A stretch of DNA of 64,000 bases. It comes from Ramlibacter sp. WS9. Its GTDB lineage: Bacteria; Pseudomonadota; Gammaproteobacteria; Burkholderiales; Burkholderiaceae_C. The position numbers were made by a program, and so were the translations under genes. Where the stretch lies: contig NZ_RKMB01000028.1 in assembly GCF_003797765.1 (NCBI RefSeq), positions 1-64,000 on the forward strand, in the 5' to 3' direction. The notes beneath the pieces are model-generated. The model ran no database searches. It was given only the letters and a program-made list of their open reading frames with translations, and had not been told where the DNA came from. This document shows, piece after piece, positions 1 to 8,090 of this stretch (position 1 is the stretch's first letter; every line of letters begins with the position of its first letter).

Positions 1-60
1 GGCTGGCCGCGACGGGGGACATTCGCAGCGCAGAGTGCCCCGCCGCCCCGATCCCGCCCC

Positions 61-113
61 GCCATGTCCATATGGATTGCCCGAGGACTCGATCCGGGGT
101 CCGGCATGACAAG
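61..113. repeat. Partial copy of dispersed repeat family C
   Basis: The text GATCCGGGGTCCGGCATGACA here matches parts of the longer element at 13189-13263 (GATCCGGGGTCCA and the terminal ATGACA). Only part of the element is present. The first 115 bases of the window contain nothing else that I can support. Confidence 0.4.
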
Positions 114-115
114 AT

Positions 116-1039
116 TCAACTGGCGGAAGCCACGAGCCCGCGCAAGCGGGCGTAGTCGCCCGCGGCCATCTTCTTTCCGCCCTCAGGGCGCAGCTTCAGC
201 ACTTCGATGCGGCCACCGTGGGTATTGATGCTGATCGAGTGATCGTCGACCGACGCGATCTCGCCGGGCTTGCCGCGCACATCGCCATGCGTGCGGACCA
301 GGTGCTTGCGTGCGTCGTAGATCCACACGCGCTCGCCATTCAGCACCGTCCACGCGCCGGGAGCAGGATTGCACGCGCGGATCAGGTTGTAGACCTGGTC
401 GGCGTGGTGGGTCCAGTGAATGCGGGATTCTTCCTCGTGGAACCAGCCTTCGTAGCTCGCCTGCGACTCGTCCTGCGCATGTTCGGCGTGGCGCCCCGAA
501 AACACCAGGTCCGCCGCTTCGAGCAGCGCGGCGACGCCCATGGGGAACAGCTTGTTGAAGTACAGCTCGCCCAGCGTCTCGTCGGGCCCGATGGGGCACG
601 ACTTCTGCAGGATGACCGGGCCTTCGTCGAGCCCATCGGTCGGGCGGAAGACGGTGATGCCGGTGTTGGTGTCGCCGAGAACAATGGGCCAGCTGATGGA
701 GGAAGGCCCGCGGTGCCGTGGCAACAGGGAGGGGTGGAACTGGATGGTGCCGAAGCGGGGAATGTTGACGAACGCCTCCGGCGCGAACTGCAGCACGTAG
801 GCCATGATGCCGATGTCGGCGTCGAGTTTGCGCAGCGTGTCCTGCGCGAAGCCGCTGCGCAGGCTGCTGAACTGGAACACTGGCAAGTCGAGTGCGTGCG
901 CCGCCTCGCGCAGCACGTCCGGCTTGGCGCCGACTTTCTCGGGCACGCAAAACACGCCGACGATCTGGTCGCCGCGCGCGAGGAAAGCCTCGAGCACGGC
1001 CTTGCCGAATTCCTGTTGGCCGGTGATCGCAATTCTCAT
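116..1039 (-). CDS. Formyltransferase of the 10-formyl-THF hydrolase/Fmt fold
   Basis: 307 aa. It opens MRIAITGQQEFGKAVLEAFL, a Rossmann-like folate formyltransferase start. The signature HPSLLPRHRG lies at residues 102-111 and GLDEG at 136-140. His102 and Asp138 match the catalytic His and Asp of the N-terminal hydrolase domain of 10-formyltetrahydrofolate dehydrogenase (ALDH1L1 type), which resembles this protein more than bacterial Met-tRNA formyltransferase does: the Asn two residues before the His in Fmt is Gln here (Q100). A C-terminal OB-like domain (about 205-305) follows, and no aldehyde dehydrogenase part is fused. The open frame continues upstream to 1618, but that stretch is antisense-type shadow of the permease gene. 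The ATG at 1039 begins the homologous sequence. It may make or hydrolyse a formyl-folate-derived product; the substrate is not known. Confidence 0.8.
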   Translation of the reverse strand: MRIAITGQQEFGKAVLEAFLARGDQIVGVFCVPEKVGAKPDVLREAAHALDLPVFQFSSLRSGFAQDTLRKLDADIGIMAYVLQFAPEAFVNIPRFGTIQFHPSLLPRHRGPSSISWPIVLGDTNTGITVFRPTDGLDEGPVILQKSCPIGPDETLGELYFNKLFPMGVAALLEAADLVFSGRHAEHAQDESQASYEGWFHEEESRIHWTHHADQVYNLIRACNPAPGAWTVLNGERVWIYDARKHLVRTHGDVRGKPGEIASVDDHSISINTHGGRIEVLKLRPEGGKKMAAGDYARLRGLVASAS

Positions 1040-1071
1040 GGGGTACTGGAGTTGGGCGCTGCCGATTATGC

Positions 1072-1872
1072 TCAACGCAGGAGGAAGTACGCCGCCAGGA
1101 TGTACAGCACCACGGCGAACAGCTTGCGCAGCGGCTGGATGTCCATGCGGTGGGCCGTGCGGGCACCCACGGGCGCCAAGGTCATGCTGGCGAGTGAGAC
1201 GACGACGAGGCCGGGCAGGTACAGGTAGCCGAACGATCCCGGCGGCATCTGCGGCAGCCCCTGGCCGGCCCAGATGTAGCCGAGCGTTCCCGCAAAGGCG
1301 ATCGGGAAGCCCAGCGCCGCCGACGTGCCGACAGCGTCGTGGATCTTGACGTTGCACCAGGTCATGAAGGGCACCGAGACGAACGCGCCGCCGGCCCCCA
1401 CCAGCGAAGACAAGAGGCCGATCACGCCGCCCATGCCGAACGTGCCCAGGCGCCCCGGCAACGTGCGCGTGGGCTTGGGCCGCCGATTGAGGAACATCTG
1501 CGTGGCCGAGAAGGCGACGAACACGGCGAACAGGATGGACAGCACTTTGCCCGGCAGCGCCACGGCCACCTGTGCGCCAATGAGCGCCCCCAGCAGGATG
1601 CCGGGCGCGAGCAGCCACACGATGGGCCAGAGCACCGCGCCGCGGCGGTGGTGCGCGCGCACGGACGACAGGGAGGTAAAGCAGATGCTGGCCAGCGACG
1701 TCGCCACCGCCATCTTCACCGTGTACTCCGGCGGAAAGCCCTTGCCTGTGAGGATGATGGTGATGAACGGCACCATCAGCATGCCGCCGCCGATGCCCAG
1801 AAGGCCCGCCAGAAAGCCGGTGGCCATCCCCAGCAGGGTGAGTTCGACAATGAGGAGAGGTTCGATCGGCAT
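1072..1872 (-). CDS. TauE/SafE-family membrane permease
   Basis: 266 aa with about eight hydrophobic segments in two similar halves. Each half opens with the glycine-rich motif of the family: GFLAGLLGIGGGMLMVPF near residue 20, and GLLSSLVGAGGAFVSVPF in the second half. The family (PF01925) exports sulfite, sulfoacetate or other organic anions across the inner membrane. It lies 32 bp upstream of the formyltransferase gene on the same strand, so co-transcription is likely. The substrate cannot be inferred from the sequence. Confidence 0.9.
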   Translation of the reverse strand: MPIEPLLIVELTLLGMATGFLAGLLGIGGGMLMVPFITIILTGKGFPPEYTVKMAVATSLASICFTSLSSVRAHHRRGAVLWPIVWLLAPGILLGALIGAQVAVALPGKVLSILFAVFVAFSATQMFLNRRPKPTRTLPGRLGTFGMGGVIGLLSSLVGAGGAFVSVPFMTWCNVKIHDAVGTSAALGFPIAFAGTLGYIWAGQGLPQMPPGSFGYLYLPGLVVVSLASMTLAPVGARTAHRMDIQPLRKLFAVVLYILAAYFLLR

Positions 1873-1913
1873 CCGCCTTGCGATTGTCGCCGGGCGGGCC
1901 GGGGGCCGCCGGA

Positions 1914-3326
1914 TCAGGGGATTTCGTACACCGTCAGTTCATCCGCGATTCCGCGCAGCGTGCAGCGCTGCGCAACCGGCGTCAGGCCGGCGGCGGCCAG
2001 CAAACGCGCGGCTTCCGGGTAGTGGACCACCGGCGCCGTCGCGAAAATCGAATGCGACATGGCAAGGCCCTGGACGCGGGCCGCCATGTTGACGGTCTGG
2101 CCGAAATAGTCGAGCCGGTCATTCAGCGTGACGGCCAGGCAGGGCCCTTCGTGGATGCCGATCTTCAGCAGCAGGTCTTCGCTCTGCCGCGAGGCGTTCA
2201 GCGCCTTCATCGCCTCACGCATGGCCAGTACGGCGGCAATGCCGCGATCGGGTGTTGGAAACGAGGCCATCACCGCATCGCCGATGGTCTTGACCACCGC
2301 CCCGGATTCCTGCGCGATCACGTGGTTCAGCACCGCGAAGTGCGCCTTCACGAGGTCATAAGCCGCGAGATCGCCGACGCGCTCGTAGAGCTCTGTGGAT
2401 GCCTTCAGGTCGGTGAACACGAAGGTGAGGCTCGTGATCTTCAGGCGTTGGTCGATATCCAGCATGTCCGCGCGGAACAGCTCGCGGAAGGTCTGGTTGG
2501 TGAGCAGCGTGCGCGCCGTCAGAAACTTCTTGCGCTTGCCCAGCAGGTGGTGGAGTTCGTCTCCCGCCAGGTACAGGCCCGGCAACACGCGGGACGAGGT
2601 GCGGTTTTCCAGCGTCAGCCGCAGCGGCCCCGGCCGCATCTTCGACGTTCCGGTGGGCGCTTGCACGCTGTTGAACACGACGCCGAGTTCCTGCCGGTCG
2701 CGCGTGGGCTCGCCTTGCACGTCCAGGAAATGCGCGGCGTGCGTCACCGGCTCGAAGACGATGATGAATCCTTCGGGCAGCGTCATCGACATGGTCGCCT
2801 TTTCGCCGGCGCCCAGCTCGACCCAATCCACGATGAATTTCTCCAGCACATCGCGCGTGGGTGCATCCTCGGGGAACTCGATGCCCGAGCTCCAATAGAT
2901 CTGTCGCACGTAATCCCACATGGACAGGGTCTCGGGCGAATGCGCGGCGATCTTGCGCAGGCGCGGGCTGACGGTGAATGCAACCTCGACCATTTCATCC
3001 AGCGACGGCTCGTAGCCCGACGCGCACAAGGCACACGGATAGTCCTGCTGGTGCAGCGTCTTCATGCTGGTGTTGGCGGTCAGTACGCCGCCGCAGCCCG
3101 GGCACAGCACGTTCCAGGACATCTCGAACATGCCAAGGCGGGTGGCGTGAAGGAAGGCGTCGAGCGCGCGGTCCACCGGCAGGGCGTTGGAGGCCGCGAA
3201 GTCGAGGACGTTGATGCGATGCAGGTCGTGATCGGCGCCGTCGCGCACGAGGTCTTCGATGGCGGCGGCAGCCCGCGAGTCGGCGGATTGCCGCAGGACG
3301 TTGAACCTGGCTTCGGACTCTGACAT
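1914..3326 (-). CDS. Class III adenylate/guanylate cyclase with N-terminal zinc-ribbon-like region
   Basis: 470 aa from the ATG at 3326, chosen because GAAGGG lies about five bases upstream; the open frame extends a further 19 codons without a comparable ribosome site. The N-terminal part carries two CxxC pairs (Cys75/Cys78 and Cys98/Cys101) that could bind zinc, within a DUF5939-like region. The catalytic domain occupies about 295-470: FTDLKAST supplies the first metal aspartate (Asp306) and KTIGDAVMASF the second (Asp350). There are no membrane segments, so this is a soluble cyclase. Whether it makes cAMP or cGMP is not evident. No cyclic-nucleotide effector is encoded nearby. Confidence 0.85.
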   Translation of the reverse strand: MSESEARFNVLRQSADSRAAAAIEDLVRDGADHDLHRINVLDFAASNALPVDRALDAFLHATRLGMFEMSWNVLCPGCGGVLTANTSMKTLHQQDYPCALCASGYEPSLDEMVEVAFTVSPRLRKIAAHSPETLSMWDYVRQIYWSSGIEFPEDAPTRDVLEKFIVDWVELGAGEKATMSMTLPEGFIIVFEPVTHAAHFLDVQGEPTRDRQELGVVFNSVQAPTGTSKMRPGPLRLTLENRTSSRVLPGLYLAGDELHHLLGKRKKFLTARTLLTNQTFRELFRADMLDIDQRLKITSLTFVFTDLKASTELYERVGDLAAYDLVKAHFAVLNHVIAQESGAVVKTIGDAVMASFPTPDRGIAAVLAMREAMKALNASRQSEDLLLKIGIHEGPCLAVTLNDRLDYFGQTVNMAARVQGLAMSHSIFATAPVVHYPEAARLLAAAGLTPVAQRCTLRGIADELTVYEIP

Positions 3327-3427
3327 GTGGCCCTTCGGATGTGACGCCATCCTAGGGCAAAAAAAGGCGTCTGCAAGTGCCACCGGACCGGCATCCTGAA
3401 CCGGGGTTCAGGTGGGCGAGGTCAGCT

Positions 3428-3582
3428 TGGCTTTGGGTTCGTCTGACGCGAGACGATCACGCTAGCCAAGAGATGTTCCAAGCCCGGGCTCATAGAGCAT
3501 TGGTTCAAGGAAATATAAAGCCCGGCACGCACTGCAGACACGAGGTCATTGTAGGTCTTCGCGAGGCCCAAGGAGGCACGAA
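3428..3582 (-). ncRNA. ssrS: Probable 6S RNA
   Basis: Immediately downstream of zapA on the same strand, the usual place of ssrS in beta- and gammaproteobacteria. Read on the minus strand, CTTGGG...CGCGAAGAC near the 5' end can pair with GTCTCGCG...CCCAAAG near the 3' end, giving a long interrupted closing stem around about 150 nt. An inner hairpin (GCCGGGCT with AGCCCGGGC) and a CCTTGAACC stretch like that of E. coli 6S RNA lie in between. No credible protein is encoded. 6S RNA binds the sigma-70 RNA polymerase holoenzyme in stationary phase. The ends are approximate. Confidence 0.65.
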
Positions 3583-3667
3583 AAAAATATTGCCGCAATG
3601 AATTAAAGAGAACTTGACAAGGGCGAAACGAGGTGAACTGTGTCGGAGTTATCACTCCGGCCCCGGA

Positions 3668-4015
3668 TCAGATCAGCCTACCGTCGCCACTCAGCGCGCC
3701 GTCCAGCCGCTGGATCAAGCTGGCGAGGCGCGGGTCGTGTGCGTCGTGGCCGTTGCCTTGAACTGGAAATTCCGACGGCGCGAAGCTCGAGGCCTGGAAG
3801 GCCGGCACGTTGCGATCGCTGACGTCGAAGGCGAGGTTCAGCGCTGCCAGCACGGCGATGCGGTCACGGGCCTTCACCTTGCCGGCGTCGCGGATCTTGC
3901 ACATGGCGGTGTCGACCTTCTCCACTGCTTCGAGCAGGCGCTGCTCGCCGCCCTCGGGGCACGCCAGCAGATAACTTTGGCCCATGATCTGGACCTCGAC
4001 TTGCTTGGTAACCAT
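3668..4015 (-). CDS. zapA: Cell division protein ZapA
   Basis: 115 aa, usual length for the family. It opens MVTKQVEVQIMGQSYLLACP, the ZapA beta-strand/dimer head, followed by EGGEQRLLEAVEKVDTAM and RDRIAVLAALNLAFD, the start of the coiled-coil part. ZapA bundles FtsZ protofilaments at the division ring in the cytoplasm. It is preceded by a ZapB-like coiled-coil gene and followed by the 6S RNA locus, a conserved Burkholderiales arrangement. The C-terminal tail (about 85-115) is low in conserved features. Confidence 0.9.
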   Translation of the reverse strand: MVTKQVEVQIMGQSYLLACPEGGEQRLLEAVEKVDTAMCKIRDAGKVKARDRIAVLAALNLAFDVSDRNVPAFQASSFAPSEFPVQGNGHDAHDPRLASLIQRLDGALSGDGRLI

Positions 4016-4023
4016 TCAGACCC

Positions 4024-4098
4024 CCACGCTTTTCACTTCGTGTAATGCGCTGCCCCCCGAGGGGGCCTTCGCTTGCTTGAAGCGGTTCGGCGCAGCGC
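4024..4098. repeat. Dispersed repeat family B between zapA and the ZapB-like gene
   Basis: Contains CACGCTT and GCGCTGCCCCCCGAGGGGGC, also seen at 7431-7511. The core CCCCCCGAGGGGGC is a short hairpin. It fills the whole gap between the two division genes. Similar palindromes are common in Comamonadaceae intergenic DNA. Confidence 0.6.
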
Positions 4099-4311
4099 TC
4101 ATGCAGCGCTCTTGATGTCAGGCAGGCGTTCGAGCAGGGCGTCGACGCGCGCGCGGGCCGCGGACAGGCGCGACTTCAGCGAGTCGCGTTCATGCGTGAG
4201 CACCTCGACCTGTTCGGCCAGCAGCGTGTTGGTGCGCTGCAGTTCCTCGTAGCGCACGAGCAGCCGCTCGACGCGTTCAGCCAGCTGGTCGATTTGGGAG
4301 GCACTGGGCAT
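4099..4311 (-). CDS. ZapB-like small coiled-coil protein
   Basis: 70 aa, starting MPSASQIDQLAERVERLL at the ATG at 4311. Heptad-patterned Leu/Val runs through nearly the whole protein (residues 6-62), as in the TIGR02449/DUF904 family that accompanies zapA in betaproteobacteria. The open frame runs further upstream to 4599, but that part lies across the cobalamin riboswitch and is not protein-like. A role at the Z-ring through ZapA is inferred from synteny and the coiled coil; it could also be an unrelated coiled-coil protein. Confidence 0.75.
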   Translation of the reverse strand: MPSASQIDQLAERVERLLVRYEELQRTNTLLAEQVEVLTHERDSLKSRLSAARARVDALLERLPDIKSAA

Positions 4312-4361
4312 AGGGTTTCGATTGTAGGGTTTTGTGACAGATTTCAACCTAAAATGTCCAG

Positions 4362-4595
4362 CGTTGGTGCTCGCGGTGTGGTTCGCATGCCGCAGTTCAA
4401 CGGGAAGCAGGAGGCGACGGCACCCAAGGCCCGAGCTAACCTGCGCTGCCCCCGCAACGGTAAGCGGACGAATTTCCATGGAAATTCCGCTTCCATCACG
4501 CAAAGCCACTGGACGCGCCTGAACAGCGCGTCTGGGAAGGCGATGGAAGTCGACCCGCCAGCCCGGATACCGGCCAACACGGTGGCCGCGCCATT
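4362..4595 (+). promoter_or_regulatory. Cobalamin (AdoCbl-type) riboswitch
   Basis: Shows the conserved blocks in order: AACGGGAAGCAGG (4399-4411), GCTGCCCCCGCAACGGTAAG (about 4445-4464), CCACTGG (about 4507), GGGAAGGCG (about 4533) and the B12 box AGCCCGGATACCGGCCA (about 4561-4577). Closing-stem pairing CGCGG (4372-4376) with CCGCG (4586-4590) is possible. A TAAAAT near 4349 could be the -10 element. It lies just before btuB and is expected to switch off the uptake/salvage operon when cobalamin is bound. Confidence 0.93.
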
Positions 4596-4676
4596 CCAAA
4601 ATGGAGTTGCGTGGCCGTGACGCCCAATGTACTGGCGGGGAAGCCGGTACGGGTTTTGAAACGTGTCCGCTAATTC

Positions 4677-6617
4677 ATGAACTCTCGCTTTTTCTCGCCG
4701 CGCGGCTCCGCGCTCACCCTGGCGTTCGCTGCCGCATGGCCGGGCGCATTCGCCCAGACCGTCGCGCAAGCCATCTCGCTGCCCGAAACCACCGTCACCG
4801 CCACGCGCTTCGCCGAGCCGGCGCAGGCGCTGCCCCTGGGCATCAGTGTGGTCACGGCCGATGAGATCCGCGCCTCGGGCGCTTCCACCATCAACGAAGC
4901 GCTGATGCGCGTGCTGGGCGTCGTCGGCCGGCAAGACTTTTACGGGGGCGGCGAATACAGCCTCGACCTGCGCGGCTTCGGCGCCACCGCCGACAACAAC
5001 CAGGTCGTCATCGTCGACGGCCTGCGCTTTTCGGAAGCCGACCTGGGCGGCACTCGCCTGGCCGGCATCCCGATCGAATCCGTGGAGCGCATCGAAGTGC
5101 TGCGCGGTGGCGGTTCCGTGCTTTACGGCGAAGGCGCCACCGGCGGGGTCATCATCATCACGACCAAGGCCGGCAGCGGCAAGGAGCGGCGCAACGCGGC
5201 TTCGATCTACGGCGCTGCCGGCAGCTACGGGCTGCGCGACCTGCGCGCGAACGCCACGGTGGCGGGAGGCGGCTTCTCGCTCGACGTCGCGGGCCAGAAG
5301 CGCAATGCCGACAACCATCGCGACAACTTCCGCTCGGAGTCGGAGGCGCTTTCGGCCACGGGCCAATGGTCCAACGACTGGCTGCGGCTGGGCGTGCGCT
5401 TCGCTCGCGATTCGCTGGACACCGGCTTGCCCGGCGGGCTGAGCCTGGCGCAATACGAAGCCAATCCGCAGCAGACCCGGTACCCGGACGACAAGGCGAG
5501 CATCCGCAACGAGCGTGCCGGCGTGTTCGCGCAGGCGCAACTGGGCGGCTGGGAGATCGCGGCCGACGCGGGCCGGCGCGAGAAGAACCTCACCAGCTTG
5601 AACAGCGGCTTTCCGTACGACTACGACATTGACGCGACGAACTATTCGATTCGCGCGCGCCATGAAGGGACGCTCGGCGGCCTCAAGAACCAGCTGGTGC
5701 TGGGCGCGGACCATGCGCGCTGGACGCGCGAGGTGCTGGGCGACTTCGGCTCCACGGCCAACCAGAAATCGCGCGCGTTCTACCTCAAGGACGACGTGAC
5801 GCTGGCCGGCGGCACGCGCCTGTCCGCCGGTGCCCGCACCGAAAAGATCGCGAAGGACAACAGCTCGGCGGGAGTCGCCACGGACGACAAGCAGCACGCC
5901 TGGGAGTTCGGTGTGAGCCACCCGTTCACGTCCGGCGTCACCGCCTACGCGCGCGCGGGCCGCAGCTACCGGCTGGCCAACGTCGACGAGTTCGGCTTCA
6001 CCTCGCCGGGCGTCATCCTGAAGCCGCAGACCAGCCGCGACGTGGAACTGGGCGCGCGCTGGGCATACGCGGCGGGCAAGGCTGAAGTGCGTATCTACCG
6101 CAGCCTGCTGGACAACGAGATCGGGTTCGATCCGAACGCGGTGGGCAGCTTCTTCGGCGCCAACGTCAACTTCGACCCGACGCGCCGGCAAGGGCTGGAG
6201 CTGGACACGAATCACGCCTTGACGAAGACGCTGGGCCTGCGCGTGAACGCCGCGCTGCGCCAGGCCACCTTCCGCTCGGGCACCTATGCGGGCAACGACG
6301 TGCCGCTGGTGCCGCGCAAATCACTGGCCGTGCGCGCCGACTGGACTCCCGCCGCAGGACACCGTGTCAGCGGCGGCGTGAAGTGGGTATCCTCACAGCA
6401 TCCCGACTTCAACAATGCCTGCTCCATGCCGGCCTACACCACCGCCGACGTCCGCTACGCCTTTCAATGGCAGCAGCTGGAATTCGCGCTGGGCGTGAAC
6501 AACCTCTTCGACAAGAAGCACTACACGCAGGCCTTCGGCTGCGCTGGCGGCGTGACGCGCACCATCTATCCGGAAGCAGGGCGGGCCGTCACGGCTTCGC
6601 TGCGAGCCAGCTTCTGA
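4677..6617 (+). CDS. btuB: TonB-dependent vitamin B12 receptor BtuB
   Basis: 646 aa, typical size. A signal peptide ends at about residue 26 (AFA before QTV). A TonB-box-like ETTVTATRF follows, then the plug domain (PLGISVVTADEIRASGAST, VERIEVLRGGGSVLYGEGATGG), then the 22-strand barrel ending in the expected C-terminal phenylalanine (SLRASF). It transports cobalamin across the outer membrane with energy from TonB/ExbBD. Assignment as BtuB rather than another TonB receptor rests on the preceding cobalamin riboswitch and the btuFCD/cob genes behind it. It starts about 80 bp after the riboswitch, and no strong Shine-Dalgarno sequence is visible before the ATG. Confidence 0.92.
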   Translation: MNSRFFSPRGSALTLAFAAAWPGAFAQTVAQAISLPETTVTATRFAEPAQALPLGISVVTADEIRASGASTINEALMRVLGVVGRQDFYGGGEYSLDLRGFGATADNNQVVIVDGLRFSEADLGGTRLAGIPIESVERIEVLRGGGSVLYGEGATGGVIIITTKAGSGKERRNAASIYGAAGSYGLRDLRANATVAGGGFSLDVAGQKRNADNHRDNFRSESEALSATGQWSNDWLRLGVRFARDSLDTGLPGGLSLAQYEANPQQTRYPDDKASIRNERAGVFAQAQLGGWEIAADAGRREKNLTSLNSGFPYDYDIDATNYSIRARHEGTLGGLKNQLVLGADHARWTREVLGDFGSTANQKSRAFYLKDDVTLAGGTRLSAGARTEKIAKDNSSAGVATDDKQHAWEFGVSHPFTSGVTAYARAGRSYRLANVDEFGFTSPGVILKPQTSRDVELGARWAYAAGKAEVRIYRSLLDNEIGFDPNAVGSFFGANVNFDPTRRQGLELDTNHALTKTLGLRVNAALRQATFRSGTYAGNDVPLVPRKSLAVRADWTPAAGHRVSGGVKWVSSQHPDFNNACSMPAYTTADVRYAFQWQQLEFALGVNNLFDKKHYTQAFGCAGGVTRTIYPEAGRAVTASLRASF

Positions 6618-6628
6618 GCGGGACGGCC

Positions 6629-7519
6629 ATGTTGCTCTACGGGCCCCAACGCATCGTCTGCCTGACCGAGGAGACGACGGAGTGGCTGTACCTGCTGGGC
6701 CAGGAAGCGCGCATCGTGGGCATCTCGGGCTACACGGTGCGGCCACGCCGCGCCCGTGAAGAGAAGCCGAAGGTCAGCGCGTTCCTGTCCGCGAAGATCG
6801 AAAAGATCCTCGACCTGCGTCCGGACTGCGTGTTCGGCTTCTCCGACTTGCAGGCCGACATCGCCGCCGAGCTGATCCGCAAGGGTGTGCAGGTGACGGT
6901 GTTCAACCAGCGCAGTGTCGAGGAGATCTTCTCGATGCTGTACCAGGTGGCCGCGATGGTGGGGCAGCCGGACCGCGGGCTCGAATTGCTGCAGGGCATG
7001 CGCGACGGGTTGGCCGCGATCGAGGCACAGGCCAAGGCCTTGCCGCGCCGGCCGAAGGTGTTCTTCGAGGAATGGGACGAGCCGCACATCAGCGCGATCC
7101 GCTGGGTGTCGCAGTTGGTCGGCATCGCCGGCGGCGACGACTGCTTTCCTGAGTTGTCTGTTCAGGCTTTGGGCAAGGGCCGCATCATCGGCGACGGCAT
7201 GGAGATCGTCCGGCGCAATCCGGACATCATCATCGGCTCGTGGTGCGGCAAGAAGTTCCGCGCCGAGAAAGTGGCGGCGCGGCCCGGATGGCAGGACGTG
7301 AACGCAGTGAAGCACGGGCAGCTGTTCGAGATCAAGTCCGCGGACATCCTGCAGCCCGGGCCGGCCGCGCTGACCGATGGCGCGGAGCAGTTGCATCGCA
7401 TCGTCATGGAGTGGAGCAAGAATGTGGCCCCCACGCTTGCGGCCAAAGCCGCTGCGCTGCCCCCCGAGGGGGCGTCCCGCGCCTTGGGGCGGCCCGGCGA
7501 CGCGGGGTCCCATGGCTGA
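6629..7519 (+). CDS. Cobalamin-binding protein, BtuF/FecB-like, without signal peptide
   Basis: 296 aa from the ATG at 6629, 11 bp after btuB. The periplasmic-binding-protein fold is recognisable (PQRIVCLTEETTEWLYLLGQ, KIEKILDLRPDCVFGFSDL, FFEEWDEPHISAIRWVSQLV, IIGSWCGKKF). Unlike the btuF gene at 8087 it begins directly with the mature-type sequence MLLYGPQRIV and has no hydrophobic leader, so it may be cytoplasmic. Similar leaderless proteins sit in cob operons of many proteobacteria; their exact role is not settled. The last ~25 residues (KAAALPPEGASRALGRPGDA) are encoded by a family B repeat and are probably non-native. The stop overlaps the cobU start. Confidence 0.8.
   Translation: MLLYGPQRIVCLTEETTEWLYLLGQEARIVGISGYTVRPRRAREEKPKVSAFLSAKIEKILDLRPDCVFGFSDLQADIAAELIRKGVQVTVFNQRSVEEIFSMLYQVAAMVGQPDRGLELLQGMRDGLAAIEAQAKALPRRPKVFFEEWDEPHISAIRWVSQLVGIAGGDDCFPELSVQALGKGRIIGDGMEIVRRNPDIIIGSWCGKKFRAEKVAARPGWQDVNAVKHGQLFEIKSADILQPGPAALTDGAEQLHRIVMEWSKNVAPTLAAKAAALPPEGASRALGRPGDAGSHG
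7431..7511. repeat. Dispersed repeat family B forming a C-terminal tail
   Basis: Shares CCCACGCTT and GCTGCGCTGCCCCCCGAGGGGG with 4024-4098, followed by CCTTGGGGCGGCCCGGC. It is read in frame as the tail of the cobalamin-binding protein and ends just before the cobU start codon. Confidence 0.65.
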
Positions 7520-8090
7520 ACTTCGTGTCGCGCGCAGTGAACTGATTTTGGGCGGCCAGAAGAGCGGCAAGACGGCGCGTTCTGAATCGCTGGCCGCGGC
7601 TTGGCTGGAGCAATCGACCACGCATCGCGCGGTCTACATCGCCACCGCGCAAGCCTGGGACGACGAGATGCGCGAGCGCATCGCCCGCCACCGCCGTGAT
7701 CGCGCGGTGCGTGTTCCGCGCATGGAAACGGTGGAGGAGCCGGTGGAGCTGGCACATGCCATCGGCCAGCACAGCCGGGCCGACACATTGATCGTGGTGG
7801 ATTGCCTGACGTTGTGGTTGACGGCGCAGTTGATGCCGGCGGTGGGAGCGGATCGGGAGAGGGCGGGGGTGGGGGCACGCACGCCAACCATCTCCCAAGC
7901 CTTGAAAGCCTGCGCCGGTCCCATCATCCTCATCAGCAACGAGATCGGTCTCGGCGTCATTCCGCTGGGCCGCGACACGCGCGCGTTCGTCGATGCGCTC
8001 GGCGGATTGAACCAGCAGGCCGCAGCCGCGTGCGAGCGCGTCACGCTGATGTCGGCCGGCCTTCCGCTCACGCTCAAGGGCGCGTCATGA
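7512..8090 (+). CDS. cobU: Adenosylcobinamide kinase/adenosylcobinamide-phosphate guanylyltransferase CobU
   Basis: 192 aa. P-loop GGQKSGKT at residues 14-21; IATAQAWDDEMRERIARH at 43-60 places His60 at the guanylylated histidine of the family; VVDCLTLWL at 95-103 and ISNEIGLGVIP at 141-151 are further CobU motifs. It phosphorylates adenosylcobinamide and transfers GMP to give AdoCbi-GDP for CobS. The start ATG overlaps the stop of the upstream gene by several bases, and the stop overlaps the btuF ATG (ATGA). Residues about 114-124 (DRERAGVGAR) come from an in-frame family A repeat that replaces or extends a loop. Confidence 0.92.
   Translation: MAELRVARSELILGGQKSGKTARSESLAAAWLEQSTTHRAVYIATAQAWDDEMRERIARHRRDRAVRVPRMETVEEPVELAHAIGQHSRADTLIVVDCLTLWLTAQLMPAVGADRERAGVGARTPTISQALKACAGPIILISNEIGLGVIPLGRDTRAFVDALGGLNQQAAAACERVTLMSAGLPLTLKGAS
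7854..7880. repeat. Dispersed repeat family A (half copy) inside cobU
   Basis: CGGGAGAGGGCGGGGGTG followed by GGGGCAC matches the right half of the family A element seen complete at 8967-9005. It is in frame and adds Arg/Ala/Gly residues to a CobU loop. Confidence 0.6.

Noticed and set aside
1878..3323. Plus-strand open frame opposite the nucleotidyl cyclase
   Set aside because: The cyclase on the other strand has both metal aspartates and a good start; this frame is its shadow.
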